Assembly (NCBI GenBank): GCA_020634135.1
Contig: JACKCG010000003.1
Coordinates: forward strand, 124,001 to 188,000
From: Anaerolineaceae bacterium
Lineage (GTDB): Bacteria; Chloroflexota; Anaerolineae; Aggregatilineales; Phototrophicaceae
Direction of reading: 5' to 3'
Length of the DNA stretch: 64,000 nt
This document shows positions 43,308 through 51,846 of this stretch, piece by piece (position 1 is the first letter of the stretch; every line of letters begins with the position of its first letter). The position numbers were made by a program, and so were the translations under genes. The notes beneath the pieces were generated by a model. That model searched no databases and was not told the origin of the DNA. It saw only the letters and a list, made by a program, of their open reading frames with translations.

Positions 43308-43460
43308 ACGAATCGCCGGATAGATAATCTTCTTTGGGAAGCCCGAAGTTGTTTCCTGGTTTTCCGGGCTGGTAAACTCGCCTGTGATGCCCCGACCAGT
43401 GTGGGCATTATAATGTGCCAGACACCAATTGAAAAGCGGGAATAGTTGCCCGGTGGACAC

Positions 43461-44396
43461 CTAAAACAGCTTACGCCAGGTCTGGCTGCGGTGATGGTTG
43501 GTGAAGCCCAGTGACTCGTACAGTCCGTTGGCGGGGATCATCTCGCCCGTGCCAACATACACCGTCTCAATGTCGAATGCCCGCAGCCGTCGCAGCCCTT
43601 CAACCATGACAGCCTGTGCCAGGTGCCTGCGGCGATGATCGGGATGGGTCCCTACCGGCTCGAAAATCGCTGTTCGGCTGACTTCATCTACAGTCAACCC
43701 GGCGAAAGCAGCGAAACTGCCATCCGGGGCTTCTGCGACGAGGTGCAGGTCATGCCGGTAGATGGGCGAACTCTGGAACACCGCGATGTCGTTTGGAATG
43801 GCCTTGACATGGCTGAACACGGCGCTGATAACCGCCAGCCAGCCTGTCGTATCGCGCCATTCGCCACGCTTGAGCGAGCGCACGATATACCCCTCTGGCA
43901 CAACCACGTCAGGTATAGTCGCGGCAGCCGGACGCCAGCGCAGGTAACCATATTCCCCCAAAGCCTTGTAACCCCGGCGAGCGAGCATGGCTTGGCGCGA
44001 TACGTCGTAATCATACGCCTCTGTCACAAGCTGCTGCCGCCCCTCCTGGTTGGGCGCGGCCAGATGCGCCTCCGCCCAGGTAAGCATCTCATCTTCCAGA
44101 TGGCGGTAATCCGGGTGAATCTCGAACCAGGCATTCCCCAGGCCGCCTTCCGTGTGAGCAACGCCAACCAGTTGGCCGGATTCGGTCTCCCACAGCCGGA
44201 CATGCTCGCCCCAGGCGAGGTTTTTATCAAGTTTTCCCCAGTACCACTGGCCTTCCCAACGGCGGATTTCCCAATTATGGTATTTGCCGGTGAGCCGGTA
44301 CGTATCCTGGAGAAAACGGCGGACACGGGTATGGTCGTCTACGCCCTGGAAAGGACGGGACAGGATTTGTGTGGTGATGGATGATTGCGCGGTCAT
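43461..44396 (-). CDS. Tandem GNAT acetyltransferase with long leader
   Basis: 311 aa from ATG 44396, fixed by AAGGAG 6 nt upstream. Two GNAT-like halves: the first has GVAHTEGGLGNAWFEIHPDYRHLEDEMLTWAEAHL, the second ASFAGLTVDEVSRTAIFEPVGTHPDHRRRHLAQAVMVEGLRRLRAF and ANGLYESLGF with the R-x2-x-A CoA loop. The start is about 250 nt from a strong promoter; the leader carries two hairpins with the same stem. Substrate unknown. Confidence 0.85.
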   Translation of the reverse strand: MTAQSSITTQILSRPFQGVDDHTRVRRFLQDTYRLTGKYHNWEIRRWEGQWYWGKLDKNLAWGEHVRLWETESGQLVGVAHTEGGLGNAWFEIHPDYRHLEDEMLTWAEAHLAAPNQEGRQQLVTEAYDYDVSRQAMLARRGYKALGEYGYLRWRPAAATIPDVVVPEGYIVRSLKRGEWRDTTGWLAVISAVFSHVKAIPNDIAVFQSSPIYRHDLHLVAEAPDGSFAAFAGLTVDEVSRTAIFEPVGTHPDHRRRHLAQAVMVEGLRRLRAFDIETVYVGTGEMIPANGLYESLGFTNHHRSQTWRKLF

Positions 44397-44421
44397 GTTT
44401 TGCTCCTTGTCGAATATTAAA

Positions 44422-44502
44422 GACCGCAGGACGACTACCTGCGGCCACATGCTCGATGAGCAAGGAACACAACCAAAAACCGCAGGCGTCACACCTGCGG
44501 GA
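44422..44502 (-). repeat. Pair of CCGCAGG hairpins in the GNAT leader
   Basis: Stem CCGCAGG/CCTGCGG occurs at 44424-44444 and again at 44480-44500, each with a 7-nt loop. Read on the minus strand both units are 22 nt and end GGT; the upstream one is followed by TTTTTGG like a terminator, the downstream one by CTTT. They could be regulatory hairpins or a doublet of a dispersed repeat. Confidence 0.6.
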
Positions 44503-44650
44503 ACAATGCGAGAAAGTCAAAGCTGAAGCAGTCTAACAGGCGTGAGACAACAAACAATCGCTCGCTTGTGGGCGACGGCGTACTGCTTGTTGAGGGAATA
44601 TGCCTGCTATAAGCTCATTGTGCCTTGTGAACCTCTTCACATACACCAGG

Positions 44651-44679
44651 AATATAGCACAAGAGGGTTGAAAGGTCAA
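44651..44679 (-). promoter_or_regulatory. Strong promoter of the GNAT gene
   Basis: On the minus strand TTGACC (44679-44674) and TATATT (44656-44651) are spaced by 17 nt. Transcription should start near 44644, about 248 nt before the start codon. Confidence 0.75.
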
Positions 44680-44690
44680 GAGGGGTCAAG

Positions 44691-44720
44691 AAAAATTGCC
44701 AGGGGACAGAATCCCCTGGC
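44691..44720 (-). terminator. Intrinsic terminator of trxB
   Basis: On the minus strand GCCAGGGGA and TCCCCTGGC (44720-44698) form a 9-bp stem with a 5-nt loop, followed by AATTTTT. It lies 30 nt after the trxB stop and just upstream of the GNAT promoter. Confidence 0.88.
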
Positions 44721-44749
44721 GGATGCTTTTATCGGAACAGCGGAGAAAC

Positions 44750-45727
44750 CTAATCCCCGGCAGGAGTGGCTACGGCGTCCAGCGGCTGCAACAGGTCTTC
44801 ACGGTCATCCAGCCACTTGATCGCCATCAGCGCGGCTGAACAGCCCTGCCCGGCTGCCGTAATCGCCTGGCGGAAGATGCTGTCATGGATTTCGCCGGCG
44901 GCATAAATGCCTTCGACATTGGTACGGAACAGCGGATCCACGATGGCATACCCCTCGTCATTGAGCGCCAATTGGTCGCCAAAAACCTTGCTGTTCGGGT
45001 CATAACCGATGAAGACGAATACCCCGTCGGTCTTGTGCTGGTAGACATTTCCGGTTTTCACATCACGCAGGACGACATGGCTCACCAGCCCATCATCACC
45101 AGACTTGATTTCATCCACTACGGTGCTGTAGATGAAGTTGATCTTGGGGTGCGCTTTGGCACGGTCCTGCAGAATGGCACTGGCGCGCAGTTCGTCCCGG
45201 CGGTGAATCACGTCTACCTCAGTGGCGAACTTGGTCAGGAACAAAGCCTCTTGCAGAGCTGAATCGCCACCACCCACGACAACAATCTTCTTTCCTCGGA
45301 AAAAGAACCCATCACAGGTCGCGCAGTAGCTCACACCGCGCCCGACTTGCTCTTTCTCGCCAGGAATACCCAGTTCGCGTGGGTTCGCGCCAATCGTGAC
45401 AATCACCGAATCGGCGGAAAATTCTTCACCACCATCGGTTTTCACGTAAAACGGCGACCCTTTGCTGAAATCCACCTCGGTCACGATGTCGAAGATCAGT
45501 TCCGCGCCAAAGCGTTCCGCCTGATTCTTCATGTTTTCCACCAGTTCCGGGCCGGTAATACCATCGGGGAAACCCGGGTAATTTTCCACTTCGTCCGTTG
45601 TCGAAATCTGGCCGCCTAGCTGGTTGCCGGTAATCACCACCGTGCTATGCTGGGCGCGGGCCGTATACAGTGCCGCCGTCAACCCCGATGGCCCCGAACC
45701 AATGACCAGTACTCGTACTTTACGCAT
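44750..45727 (-). CDS. trxB: Thioredoxin reductase
   Basis: 325 aa from ATG 45727 (GAGG 8 nt upstream). FAD motif VIGSGPSGLTAALY, active-site Cys135-Ala-Thr-Cys138 (CATCDG), NADPH motif VVGGGDSALQEAL and HRRDELRAS are in the right order. The C-terminal FAD motif is AAGEIHD where most members have AAGDV, an Asp to Glu change. Reduces thioredoxin with NADPH in the cytoplasm. An anti-sigma-like gene lies 49 nt upstream and is probably co-transcribed. Confidence 0.94.
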   Translation of the reverse strand: MRKVRVLVIGSGPSGLTAALYTARAQHSTVVITGNQLGGQISTTDEVENYPGFPDGITGPELVENMKNQAERFGAELIFDIVTEVDFSKGSPFYVKTDGGEEFSADSVIVTIGANPRELGIPGEKEQVGRGVSYCATCDGFFFRGKKIVVVGGGDSALQEALFLTKFATEVDVIHRRDELRASAILQDRAKAHPKINFIYSTVVDEIKSGDDGLVSHVVLRDVKTGNVYQHKTDGVFVFIGYDPNSKVFGDQLALNDEGYAIVDPLFRTNVEGIYAAGEIHDSIFRQAITAAGQGCSAALMAIKWLDDREDLLQPLDAVATPAGD

Positions 45728-45776
45728 GTTATTACCTCTGCTCAATTGCTTGATTATGGAAAGTCGATGACAAATG

Positions 45777-46037
45777 TTAGCTGGAGTGGGTGATCTCGCC
45801 GCCGAGTTCCGCTTTCAGAATCGAAACCAGTGCCTCAAATTCTTCACGACAGTCCCGGCAACATTGGAGATGATATTCAACTTCCGGGAGCAGGTCACTC
45901 AGGTTCGCCCCCATCGCCACCCGCTCTGCCAGGCAGTCCAGTTCACGACTGCATGTCTCGCAGTCCATCGGGTCGTCATGGTGGGCGACGATGATACTAT
46001 CTACTATCTTCTTGAGTTGCTCGTCCTGGTGCGACAT
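45777..46037 (-). CDS. Zinc-finger anti-sigma-factor-like protein
   Basis: 86 aa from ATG 46037; GTG 46049 is an alternative. The H-x3-C-x2-C zinc motif of ZAS/zf-HC2 anti-sigma factors is clear in EYHLQCCRDC, and an earlier Cys pair (DCETC) plus Cys in ELDCLAE may complete a redox site. No membrane helix follows, so it is soluble like RsrA. No sigma factor gene is adjacent in the window. Its place before trxB suggests a thiol-stress role. Confidence 0.78.
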   Translation of the reverse strand: MSHQDEQLKKIVDSIIVAHHDDPMDCETCSRELDCLAERVAMGANLSDLLPEVEYHLQCCRDCREEFEALVSILKAELGGEITHSS

Positions 46038-46049
46038 CCTGATACCCAC

Positions 46050-46661
46050 CCTCTGCTCATGCTACTATTCGGACGATGATGGCTTCACCAATCTTACCGC
46101 GCTCAAAGGTGTATTTTGCGCTTTGGCGGCAATAATACAGCGATTCTAACACATAATTAAGATACACACTTGAACGGGCGATTGTGATCTACCTGTAGAG
46201 GAGGTTGTGCAGACAGTCTCTTTCCAACTCGCTCAGAGAAATCTGGCTCGTGAGCCGGCTCTATAGTGAGAAACTGACTGCCGGAATCGGCCAGCGGGTT
46301 GGTTCAAGCTGACCCAGAGAGAAGTACCCCGCCGGGATCATGACAGGTTGTGTATAGACTGGGGTCGCGCGATGTGTTTCGGATCACGTTTCAAACCGGA
46401 CTCATGACCGCCGGGGGCACAATCAGCCAACGGTAACCCCAAAAACCAGGCCAGAGGTCAAATCCCCGGCTAAACAAATCTAAACCAACTAAAGGGGCTG
46501 TGACCTCTTCCAGTGGGTGGCGATGATGAGCCGGGCATCAACGTGCTCAGCAAATGGTATTCTGTCTATGCTTCCGCCCCCTATCCCCCGGTGGGCGCGG
46601 ATTCCGGCGTGCCCCTGCCACAGGTTGCGAGGCTTCCTGCCGGGTGTGGCTCCTTGTCGCA
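46050..46661. other. 612-nt stretch without a supportable gene
   Basis: Short frames here lack ribosome sites and recognisable motifs. One long-range pairing is visible: AGAGGTCA (46453-46460) with TGACCTCT (46501-46508), with CCCC/GGGG (46464-46467, 46494-46497) inside it. The first ~130 nt probably hold the promoter of the anti-sigma/trxB pair. The rest may be decayed coding DNA that I cannot identify. Confidence 0.5.
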
Positions 46662-47108
46662 CTACACGTAATTGGCGGGGTTTCCCCGGCTGCCTACCTT
46701 GCCGTCCGGCCAGACGGTGCGCTCATCAAACTTAATCCCGTTCACACTCGCGCCTTTCATATCGGCATCCAGGAGATTGGCACTGTTCAACACCACATTT
46801 TGCATATTGGTGCCGGAAAGGCGTGCCCCTTGCAGGTTCGCTCCGGTGAAGTTGACACCGAGCAGGTTCGCCCCATTGAAGTCGGCATACTGCATCTGTG
46901 CGACCGTGCAATCCGTGCCGGTCATGTTAGTTGAACGCAGAATCGCCTCACGGCAGGTTGCGCCCTGCAGGTTCGCCCCGCGCAGGTTCGCGCCTTCCAG
47001 GTTCAACCGGGTCATAACCAGCGCACTTAAATCCAGACCAGCCATACGAGGGTTCGCCCCTGCGCCGATCAACGCCAGAACGAGTTCCTTCCGATTAATC
47101 TCTGCCAT
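46662..47108 (-). CDS. Pentapeptide repeat protein
   Basis: 148 aa from ATG 47108, which has GGAGG 6 nt upstream. After a short helical head (EINRKELVLALIGAGANPRMAGLDLSAL) come about 18 pentapeptides of the A(D/N)LxX type: LNLEGANLRGANLQGA, ADFNGANLLGVNFTGANLQGARL, NSANLLDADM. These form a right-handed square beta-helix. Function unknown; some members protect gyrase, but nothing here supports that. No signal peptide. Confidence 0.88.
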   Translation of the reverse strand: MAEINRKELVLALIGAGANPRMAGLDLSALVMTRLNLEGANLRGANLQGATCREAILRSTNMTGTDCTVAQMQYADFNGANLLGVNFTGANLQGARLSGTNMQNVVLNSANLLDADMKGASVNGIKFDERTVWPDGKVGSRGNPANYV

Positions 47109-47461
47109 GCCATCCTCCAGATTACGGTTTCGCGCCGCCACTGTGTACAGTCTGTCATGTTACCGCAACCGGGCATAACTCACAACTATTAGGACTTACG
47201 CAGGTGAATTTCCCCATAACCTATTGAACATAAGCCCGCTGACTGCCAGACTATCACTTCTTAGCTGGGGATCACTGACGCAATCAGCACCAGACACGTA
47301 AAATCAGCGGCCAAAACGAAACCCTTATCTCTGGAATTTTAGAAATAATTCACGATTTCAAGTTTTAATTGACTTGACGTGTTAGATTTATCATGTAAAG
47401 ATTAATTGTGACACAGTTGGTTTCTTTATTTTAGGATCGCGAAGGCCAGCAAGGAACAGAA
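47109..47461. other. Intergenic region before the receiver gene
   Basis: No gene found. The sequence TAGGACTTACGCA at 47190-47202 looks like the end of an insertion sequence of the kind that closes with GGACTTACGC, but no partner end is seen. The last ~120 nt are AT-rich with several TTGAC-like words (47369-47379) and likely hold the promoter of the next gene. Confidence 0.35.
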
Positions 47462-47860
47462 ATGACCGCGAAAATCCTCTACATAGAAGACAATCCGCAA
47501 AATATGCGCCTGGTACGTAAGATTCTGCGGAGTGCCGGGTATGATGTGCTAGAGGCAACAGAAGGGTTATCTGGGGTTGCCCTCGCAGCACGAGAAGTAC
47601 CTGACTTGATTCTGATGGATGTCAACCTGCCAGACATCAACGGACTAGAGGCTACCGCACGCTTGAAGGCCTCGCCACAGCTTTCGTGGATTCCGGTTGT
47701 TGCGGTTACAGCCAATGCGATGCATGGCGACCGGGAAAACTGCATTGCCGCTGGCTGTGATGGTTATCTCGCCAAACCGGTCATGAAGAATGAACTGCTG
47801 CAAACAGTAGCGACCTTTCTCGGCCAATCTGTTGCCCCGCTCGCAAGCAGCGGCGTCTGA
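47462..47860 (+). CDS. Response regulator receiver protein (CheY/DivK-like)
   Basis: 132 aa. AKILYIEDNPQNMRLVRKIL has the acidic pair, LILMDVNLPDINGLEATARLK the phosphoacceptor Asp53, VVAVTANAMHGDREN and GYLAKPV the conserved Thr/Ala and Lys. This form (IEDNPxNMRLV) is typical of DivK-like receivers without output domain. No kinase is adjacent. AAGGAAC lies a few nt before the start. Confidence 0.92.
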   Translation: MTAKILYIEDNPQNMRLVRKILRSAGYDVLEATEGLSGVALAAREVPDLILMDVNLPDINGLEATARLKASPQLSWIPVVAVTANAMHGDRENCIAAGCDGYLAKPVMKNELLQTVATFLGQSVAPLASSGV

Positions 47861-47898
47861 CCCTTCGACAACTCCCTCAGATTATCTGCTCTTAATCA

Positions 47899-47932
47899 CG
47901 AACAATGAACAATGGCTCATTGTTCGTATTGT
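47899..47932 (+). terminator. Probable terminator after the receiver gene
   Basis: CGAACAATGA (47899-47908) pairs perfectly with TCATTGTTCG (47917-47926); TATTGT follows. The stem is strong but AT-rich and the T-run is poor. Confidence 0.5.
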
Positions 47933-48099
47933 CTGCAAGCCCGCACTGCCGGTTTATCCTGCAATTTAAGATCACCATGACGGCAACCGCGGCCATTCCG
48001 GGTTATAGTTAAACTGTAGGGTTTTCGCCTTCCAGGGTGTATTCCGGCTTGAAGGTGGGACTCTTCAAGTGTAGAGGTTATTTGTGCCCTGGAGGAGCG

Positions 48100-49866
48100 A
48101 TGCTGCGAAAAATAGTATATGTCCTGATGTTTCTGTGCCTGGGCTTCCTGCTGTTCACCCCGGCGGCGGCCCAGGGAGTCGATTTGCCCGCCCGTGTTCC
48201 GGCGAACACAGTATTCTATGGCGAGGCCGTCATAGACGCCAATCTCGAAGCAAACCTGAACGAACTGCTCACAGTCTGGGCTGAACTTTCCGGCGATACC
48301 GGCATCAGTCGGCAGCTTCCGATTACACTGGACGAACCGCTTCAACTGGTATTCCCGGGAAAATCGTTCGAGACGGACATCTTGCCCTGGTTAAGCGGAC
48401 AAGTCGCGCTGGCGATTTTCGATACGAGCAACCTTGAACCACAGCCCAACCAGGATTTGGATTTTGTCGTGCTGCTGCCAGTGACCGATTCGGCCCGTAT
48501 CCAGGAGTTGATACCACCCGACGCGCCAGAACCTACTGTACGTGATGATATTCGTATCTTTAATGCAGGCCCCAGCCTCCTGTTCATCGGGCCGGATATG
48601 ATTGGCGTCGGGACACCCAGGGCAATAGATGCAACCCTGGCTGTGAACAAAGGCGGCCAACCAACACTGGGCATAAGTCCTGCTTTCCAAAAAACCTGGA
48701 ACGCGCTGCCGCCGGATGCACTCGCCACCGGCTATCTGAATGGAAGCTGGCTGGCCGCAATGGTGGATCAGATACCTACCGGCGCGGGCAATATTCCGCC
48801 GCTCGGTGTGCTGTTGCAGGCAATCTTTGAACTGCACCCGGCAGAATCCGCAATGGAAGATGCCCTCACACAGCTCCCGCCGCTCAACGGGCTGGGCTTC
48901 GCGCTTGAACTGGCGGCTGACCGGCTGGATGTCACCGTCATGATGAGCCTGGAAACGCAGTATCCCGCGCCCACACTGGCAACCGTCACTGCCGGGGACA
49001 AACTGCTCAGTTATGTGCCGGGCGATGCGTTCTTCCTGCTTGATTCGTATGATGCCGCCGGGACGCTGGGACTGGGCGGCGGCGGGATAGTCGGACTGGC
49101 GCTGCTGGGGCCGACAGTTGGCAACATCTTTGATAATATCGTTTATTCGCTGGAAAACCCCGATGCACCGACACCCACGCCACCACCGACACCCACCCCG
49201 CCTCCGCCGCTGACGGTCGAAGATGTCGTACTTGCGGCGCAGCCGGTTATCACCCAGGCTGAGGCGCTGCTGGGGATCACAACGGATGAATTGTACAGCT
49301 TGCTGGCAGGGGAATACGCTTTCGCCCTCTTCAACACAGCCAACCCGGAAATGAACAACCTGGGCGGGGCGTTCTGGTTCCTGTCGCCCGATCCAGCGCG
49401 TTTGGGAGAAGTCGTGGACAGAGCAATGGCGCTCCTCGTTACGCAGATCAGTATGGGCGGCCCGGATGCACTCGTCCGCTCTACCGAAACGGTGAGCGGA
49501 GTGGAGGTCAACATCTGGCGTGACCCGCAGAATACCGATGGCATCGCTTACGGTGTGCTGAACGGCGAGGTGTTCTTCCTCACACTCGAATCCAGCCTGG
49601 ATAAGGTGCTGGCGGCATCGCGGGGAGATGGTGTGCTGGCACAGTCTCCGGCATGGCCGGAAGCAGTTGTGGCAAGCTATGGTCAGGGCATTGACCTGCT
49701 GCTGTATGCCAATGTCGCCCAGATTGAACAGTTGGCGAGTCCATCCGCTGGCGGACAGCCTGCCCGCCAGATCAACATCTTACTGAGTATTTTGGATATC
49801 CAGGAAAATGGATTTTTCCAACTGCAACTGACGCTGCCCCGCAATTCTGTCAGCAAGGGCGAGTAA
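48100..49866 (+). CDS. Secreted DUF3352-like protein
   Basis: 588 aa from ATG 48100 (GGAGGAG a few nt upstream). A signal peptide (VYVLMFLCLGFLLFTPAAAQ) is followed by PARVPANTVFYGEAVIDANLEANLNELL, the typical opening of DUF3352, and a long alpha/beta body with a duplicated plan: SGQVALAIFDT and AGEYAFALFNT occupy equivalent places. A Pro/Thr linker (PTPPPTPTPPPP, about 375-390) joins the halves. Function unknown; probably cell-surface. Confidence 0.82.
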   Translation: MLRKIVYVLMFLCLGFLLFTPAAAQGVDLPARVPANTVFYGEAVIDANLEANLNELLTVWAELSGDTGISRQLPITLDEPLQLVFPGKSFETDILPWLSGQVALAIFDTSNLEPQPNQDLDFVVLLPVTDSARIQELIPPDAPEPTVRDDIRIFNAGPSLLFIGPDMIGVGTPRAIDATLAVNKGGQPTLGISPAFQKTWNALPPDALATGYLNGSWLAAMVDQIPTGAGNIPPLGVLLQAIFELHPAESAMEDALTQLPPLNGLGFALELAADRLDVTVMMSLETQYPAPTLATVTAGDKLLSYVPGDAFFLLDSYDAAGTLGLGGGGIVGLALLGPTVGNIFDNIVYSLENPDAPTPTPPPTPTPPPPLTVEDVVLAAQPVITQAEALLGITTDELYSLLAGEYAFALFNTANPEMNNLGGAFWFLSPDPARLGEVVDRAMALLVTQISMGGPDALVRSTETVSGVEVNIWRDPQNTDGIAYGVLNGEVFFLTLESSLDKVLAASRGDGVLAQSPAWPEAVVASYGQGIDLLLYANVAQIEQLASPSAGGQPARQINILLSILDIQENGFFQLQLTLPRNSVSKGE

Positions 49867-49888
49867 CGCGATTCATGCCGCTTTCCAA

Positions 49889-49910
49889 GGGAGCGCCGCC
49901 GGGCGTTCCC
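49889..49910 (+). terminator. Hairpin after the DUF3352-like gene
   Basis: GGGAGCGCC (49889-49897) pairs with GGCGTTCCC (49902-49910) with one G-T pair. No proper T-run follows, so it may be a dispersed hairpin rather than a terminator. Confidence 0.4.
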
Positions 49911-50056
49911 TGCGTTTACACCTATTCCCAGAAGTGCGCTAAAAGCTATGAATTCCATCGGGGCAGGTTCCATTTCCCTCCCCGATCATTTTGGGCAACT
50001 GGCGGGCGCTGTGGCTATAATAGAGGGGAAATATCTTATTACGAAAGGCTCTTTTG

Positions 50057-51775
50057 ATGAACGATACCACGACATCACGGGCGGCTTTGCGGGCCTGGGA
50101 AGATGGCAAACCGGATAATTTTTTTACAGCGGATACCAATTTACAGCACGTTCTGCGGCGCTATATGGGCGAATCCGCCTACAACGCGGTCACCGGCCAG
50201 TTCACCCAGACTGGCGGCGTGTGCGCCGATGAACTCGACCAGGCCGCCAAAGTCGAAGACCTCATCGGCAACCACCCCCGGCTGGATCGCTGGTCGGGCA
50301 TTGGCGAGCGCATTGAGCAGATTGAGTTTCATCCGAACCATGATGTTGTCGGGCGGCTGACCTGGGGGACGGGTGTCCTGGCGCTGCAAGCGGAACCCGG
50401 CCACATTGTGGAACAGTTGGGGCATTATTACCTGCTGGCGCATAACGGCGAAAACGGGCATATGTGTTCTGTCACCTGCACAGCCGGGGCGGTGCGGGCG
50501 TTACAGGCCTTCGCGGATGAGACGGTCAAGGCCAAATTTCTGCCGCCGCTGCTGGACGCTGACTTTGACAGTATGCAGCACGCCGCCCAATTCCTGACCG
50601 AATTACAGGGGGGCAGCGACGTCGGCGCCAACACCGTCACCGCGCAGCCGAACGGGGATGGCACCTGGCGTATCAACGGCGAAAAGTGGTTCTGTTCCAA
50701 TATCAACGCCGACCAGTTCATCATCACCGCCCGCCCGCTGGATGCGCCCGGCGGCACGAAAGGGTTGGGGCTGTTCCTTGTGCCGCGTCTGCTGGATAAT
50801 GGCGAAACCAATGGGTTTTACCTGCGTCGCCTCAAGGACAAACTCGGCACGCGCACGCTCGCCAGCGCCGAACTCGACTTTGTGGATGCAGTGGCCTATC
50901 CGGTAGGTGACCTCGACCGGGGTTTTAAGAACATGGTTGAGGCCGTGCTGAACACTTCCCGCCTGATGAACGCCGTCGCCTGCGCCGCCGCGATTCGCCG
51001 TTCCGCGATTGAAGCCGGGAGCTATGCGTGCAGCCGGGAAGCCTTCGGCCAGCCCATCGCCAGCTACCCGCTGGTGCAGGAGACCTACGGCGACATCGTG
51101 ACCGAGGCCTATGCCGCTACCGCGTCTTGCTTCGCCCTGGCGCACCTGATAGACAAAATAGACACCGGCCAGGCCGACGAAGGCGATGTAATGACGCACC
51201 GCCTGCTGGTCAATGTCAACAAGTACATCACCAGCATCCGGGCGACAGAAGCTGTCCACCAGGCGATTGAGGTCTTAGGTGGCAACGGCGCGATAGAGAC
51301 CTTCAGCATTCTGCCGCGTCTTTACCGGGATATGATCGTCTTTGAAAGTTGGGAAGGCTCGCATAACGTTCTGTGTCTCCAGGTCTTGCGTGACATTACA
51401 CGTTACCACATACACGAACCGTTCTTCAGTTTCGTGCAGGCCCAGTTGGATACCGTGACGGATGCCCGCCTGGAATCCGACACCGCCCAGGTAAAAAAGG
51501 CGCTGCGTGAGTGCGGGCGGTTATTGGAGCGCATGGTCGCTAACGGTGAACGCTATGCCGAAGCTCACTCCCGGCGCATGGCCGACCTGTTCGGCTACAC
51601 GGCGCAGGCCGCGCTGCTGCTGGCCGAAGCCCAATGGGAACTCGACCAGGGTTTGCCGACGCTCAAGCCGGACATCATTACCCATTTCGTCAACCGTCAC
51701 CTGCGCCCCGGCTACAACCCGCTGGATGATGAAGGTTTTCTGCCCCGCATCGAACGCCTGATCGCGGCAGTGTGA
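50057..51775 (+). CDS. Acyl-CoA dehydrogenase family protein, AidB-like
   Basis: 572 aa, about 180 residues longer than ordinary acyl-CoA dehydrogenases and in the range of AidB. FAD-binding MSVTCTAGAV-like and FLTELQGGSDVGANTVTA segments, GEKWFCSNINADQFIITAR, then LGTRTLASAELDFVDAVAYPVG. The region EVLGGNGAIETFSILPRLYRDMIVFESWEGSHNVLCLQVLRD is characteristic of the AidB branch. Such proteins bind flavin; AidB guards DNA from alkylation, others oxidise unusual acyl-CoA. ATG 50057 has AAAGG 8 nt upstream and TATAAT at 50016-50021. Confidence 0.9.
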   Translation: MNDTTTSRAALRAWEDGKPDNFFTADTNLQHVLRRYMGESAYNAVTGQFTQTGGVCADELDQAAKVEDLIGNHPRLDRWSGIGERIEQIEFHPNHDVVGRLTWGTGVLALQAEPGHIVEQLGHYYLLAHNGENGHMCSVTCTAGAVRALQAFADETVKAKFLPPLLDADFDSMQHAAQFLTELQGGSDVGANTVTAQPNGDGTWRINGEKWFCSNINADQFIITARPLDAPGGTKGLGLFLVPRLLDNGETNGFYLRRLKDKLGTRTLASAELDFVDAVAYPVGDLDRGFKNMVEAVLNTSRLMNAVACAAAIRRSAIEAGSYACSREAFGQPIASYPLVQETYGDIVTEAYAATASCFALAHLIDKIDTGQADEGDVMTHRLLVNVNKYITSIRATEAVHQAIEVLGGNGAIETFSILPRLYRDMIVFESWEGSHNVLCLQVLRDITRYHIHEPFFSFVQAQLDTVTDARLESDTAQVKKALRECGRLLERMVANGERYAEAHSRRMADLFGYTAQAALLLAEAQWELDQGLPTLKPDIITHFVNRHLRPGYNPLDDEGFLPRIERLIAAV

Positions 51776-51795
51776 GTTAATCAAATGAGATAACA

Positions 51796-51825
51796 CACAG
51801 ATCGGTTATAATACTTTTATCTGTG
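51796..51825 (+). promoter_or_regulatory. Promoter and inverted repeat before the ATPase-TOPRIM pair
   Basis: TATAAT (51807-51812) lies between CACAGAT (51796-51802) and ATCTGTG (51819-51825), an exact inverted repeat. A bound dimer would cover the -10 box, so this may be an operator. No good -35 box is seen. Alternatively, with the T-run at 51828-51833, it could terminate the preceding gene. Confidence 0.5.
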
Positions 51826-51846
51826 CGTTTTTTGGGGGTAATCGGA

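Noticed and set aside
43278..43460. 60-codon minus-strand frame between the SlyD-like and GNAT genes
   Set aside because: No ribosome site, no motif, and it runs through the palindromic repeat.
44397..44644. GNAT leader considered as a T-box or guanidine-II (mini-ykkC) riboswitch
   Set aside because: No T-box sequence or specifier stem can be read, and the hairpin loops lack the ACGR tetraloops.
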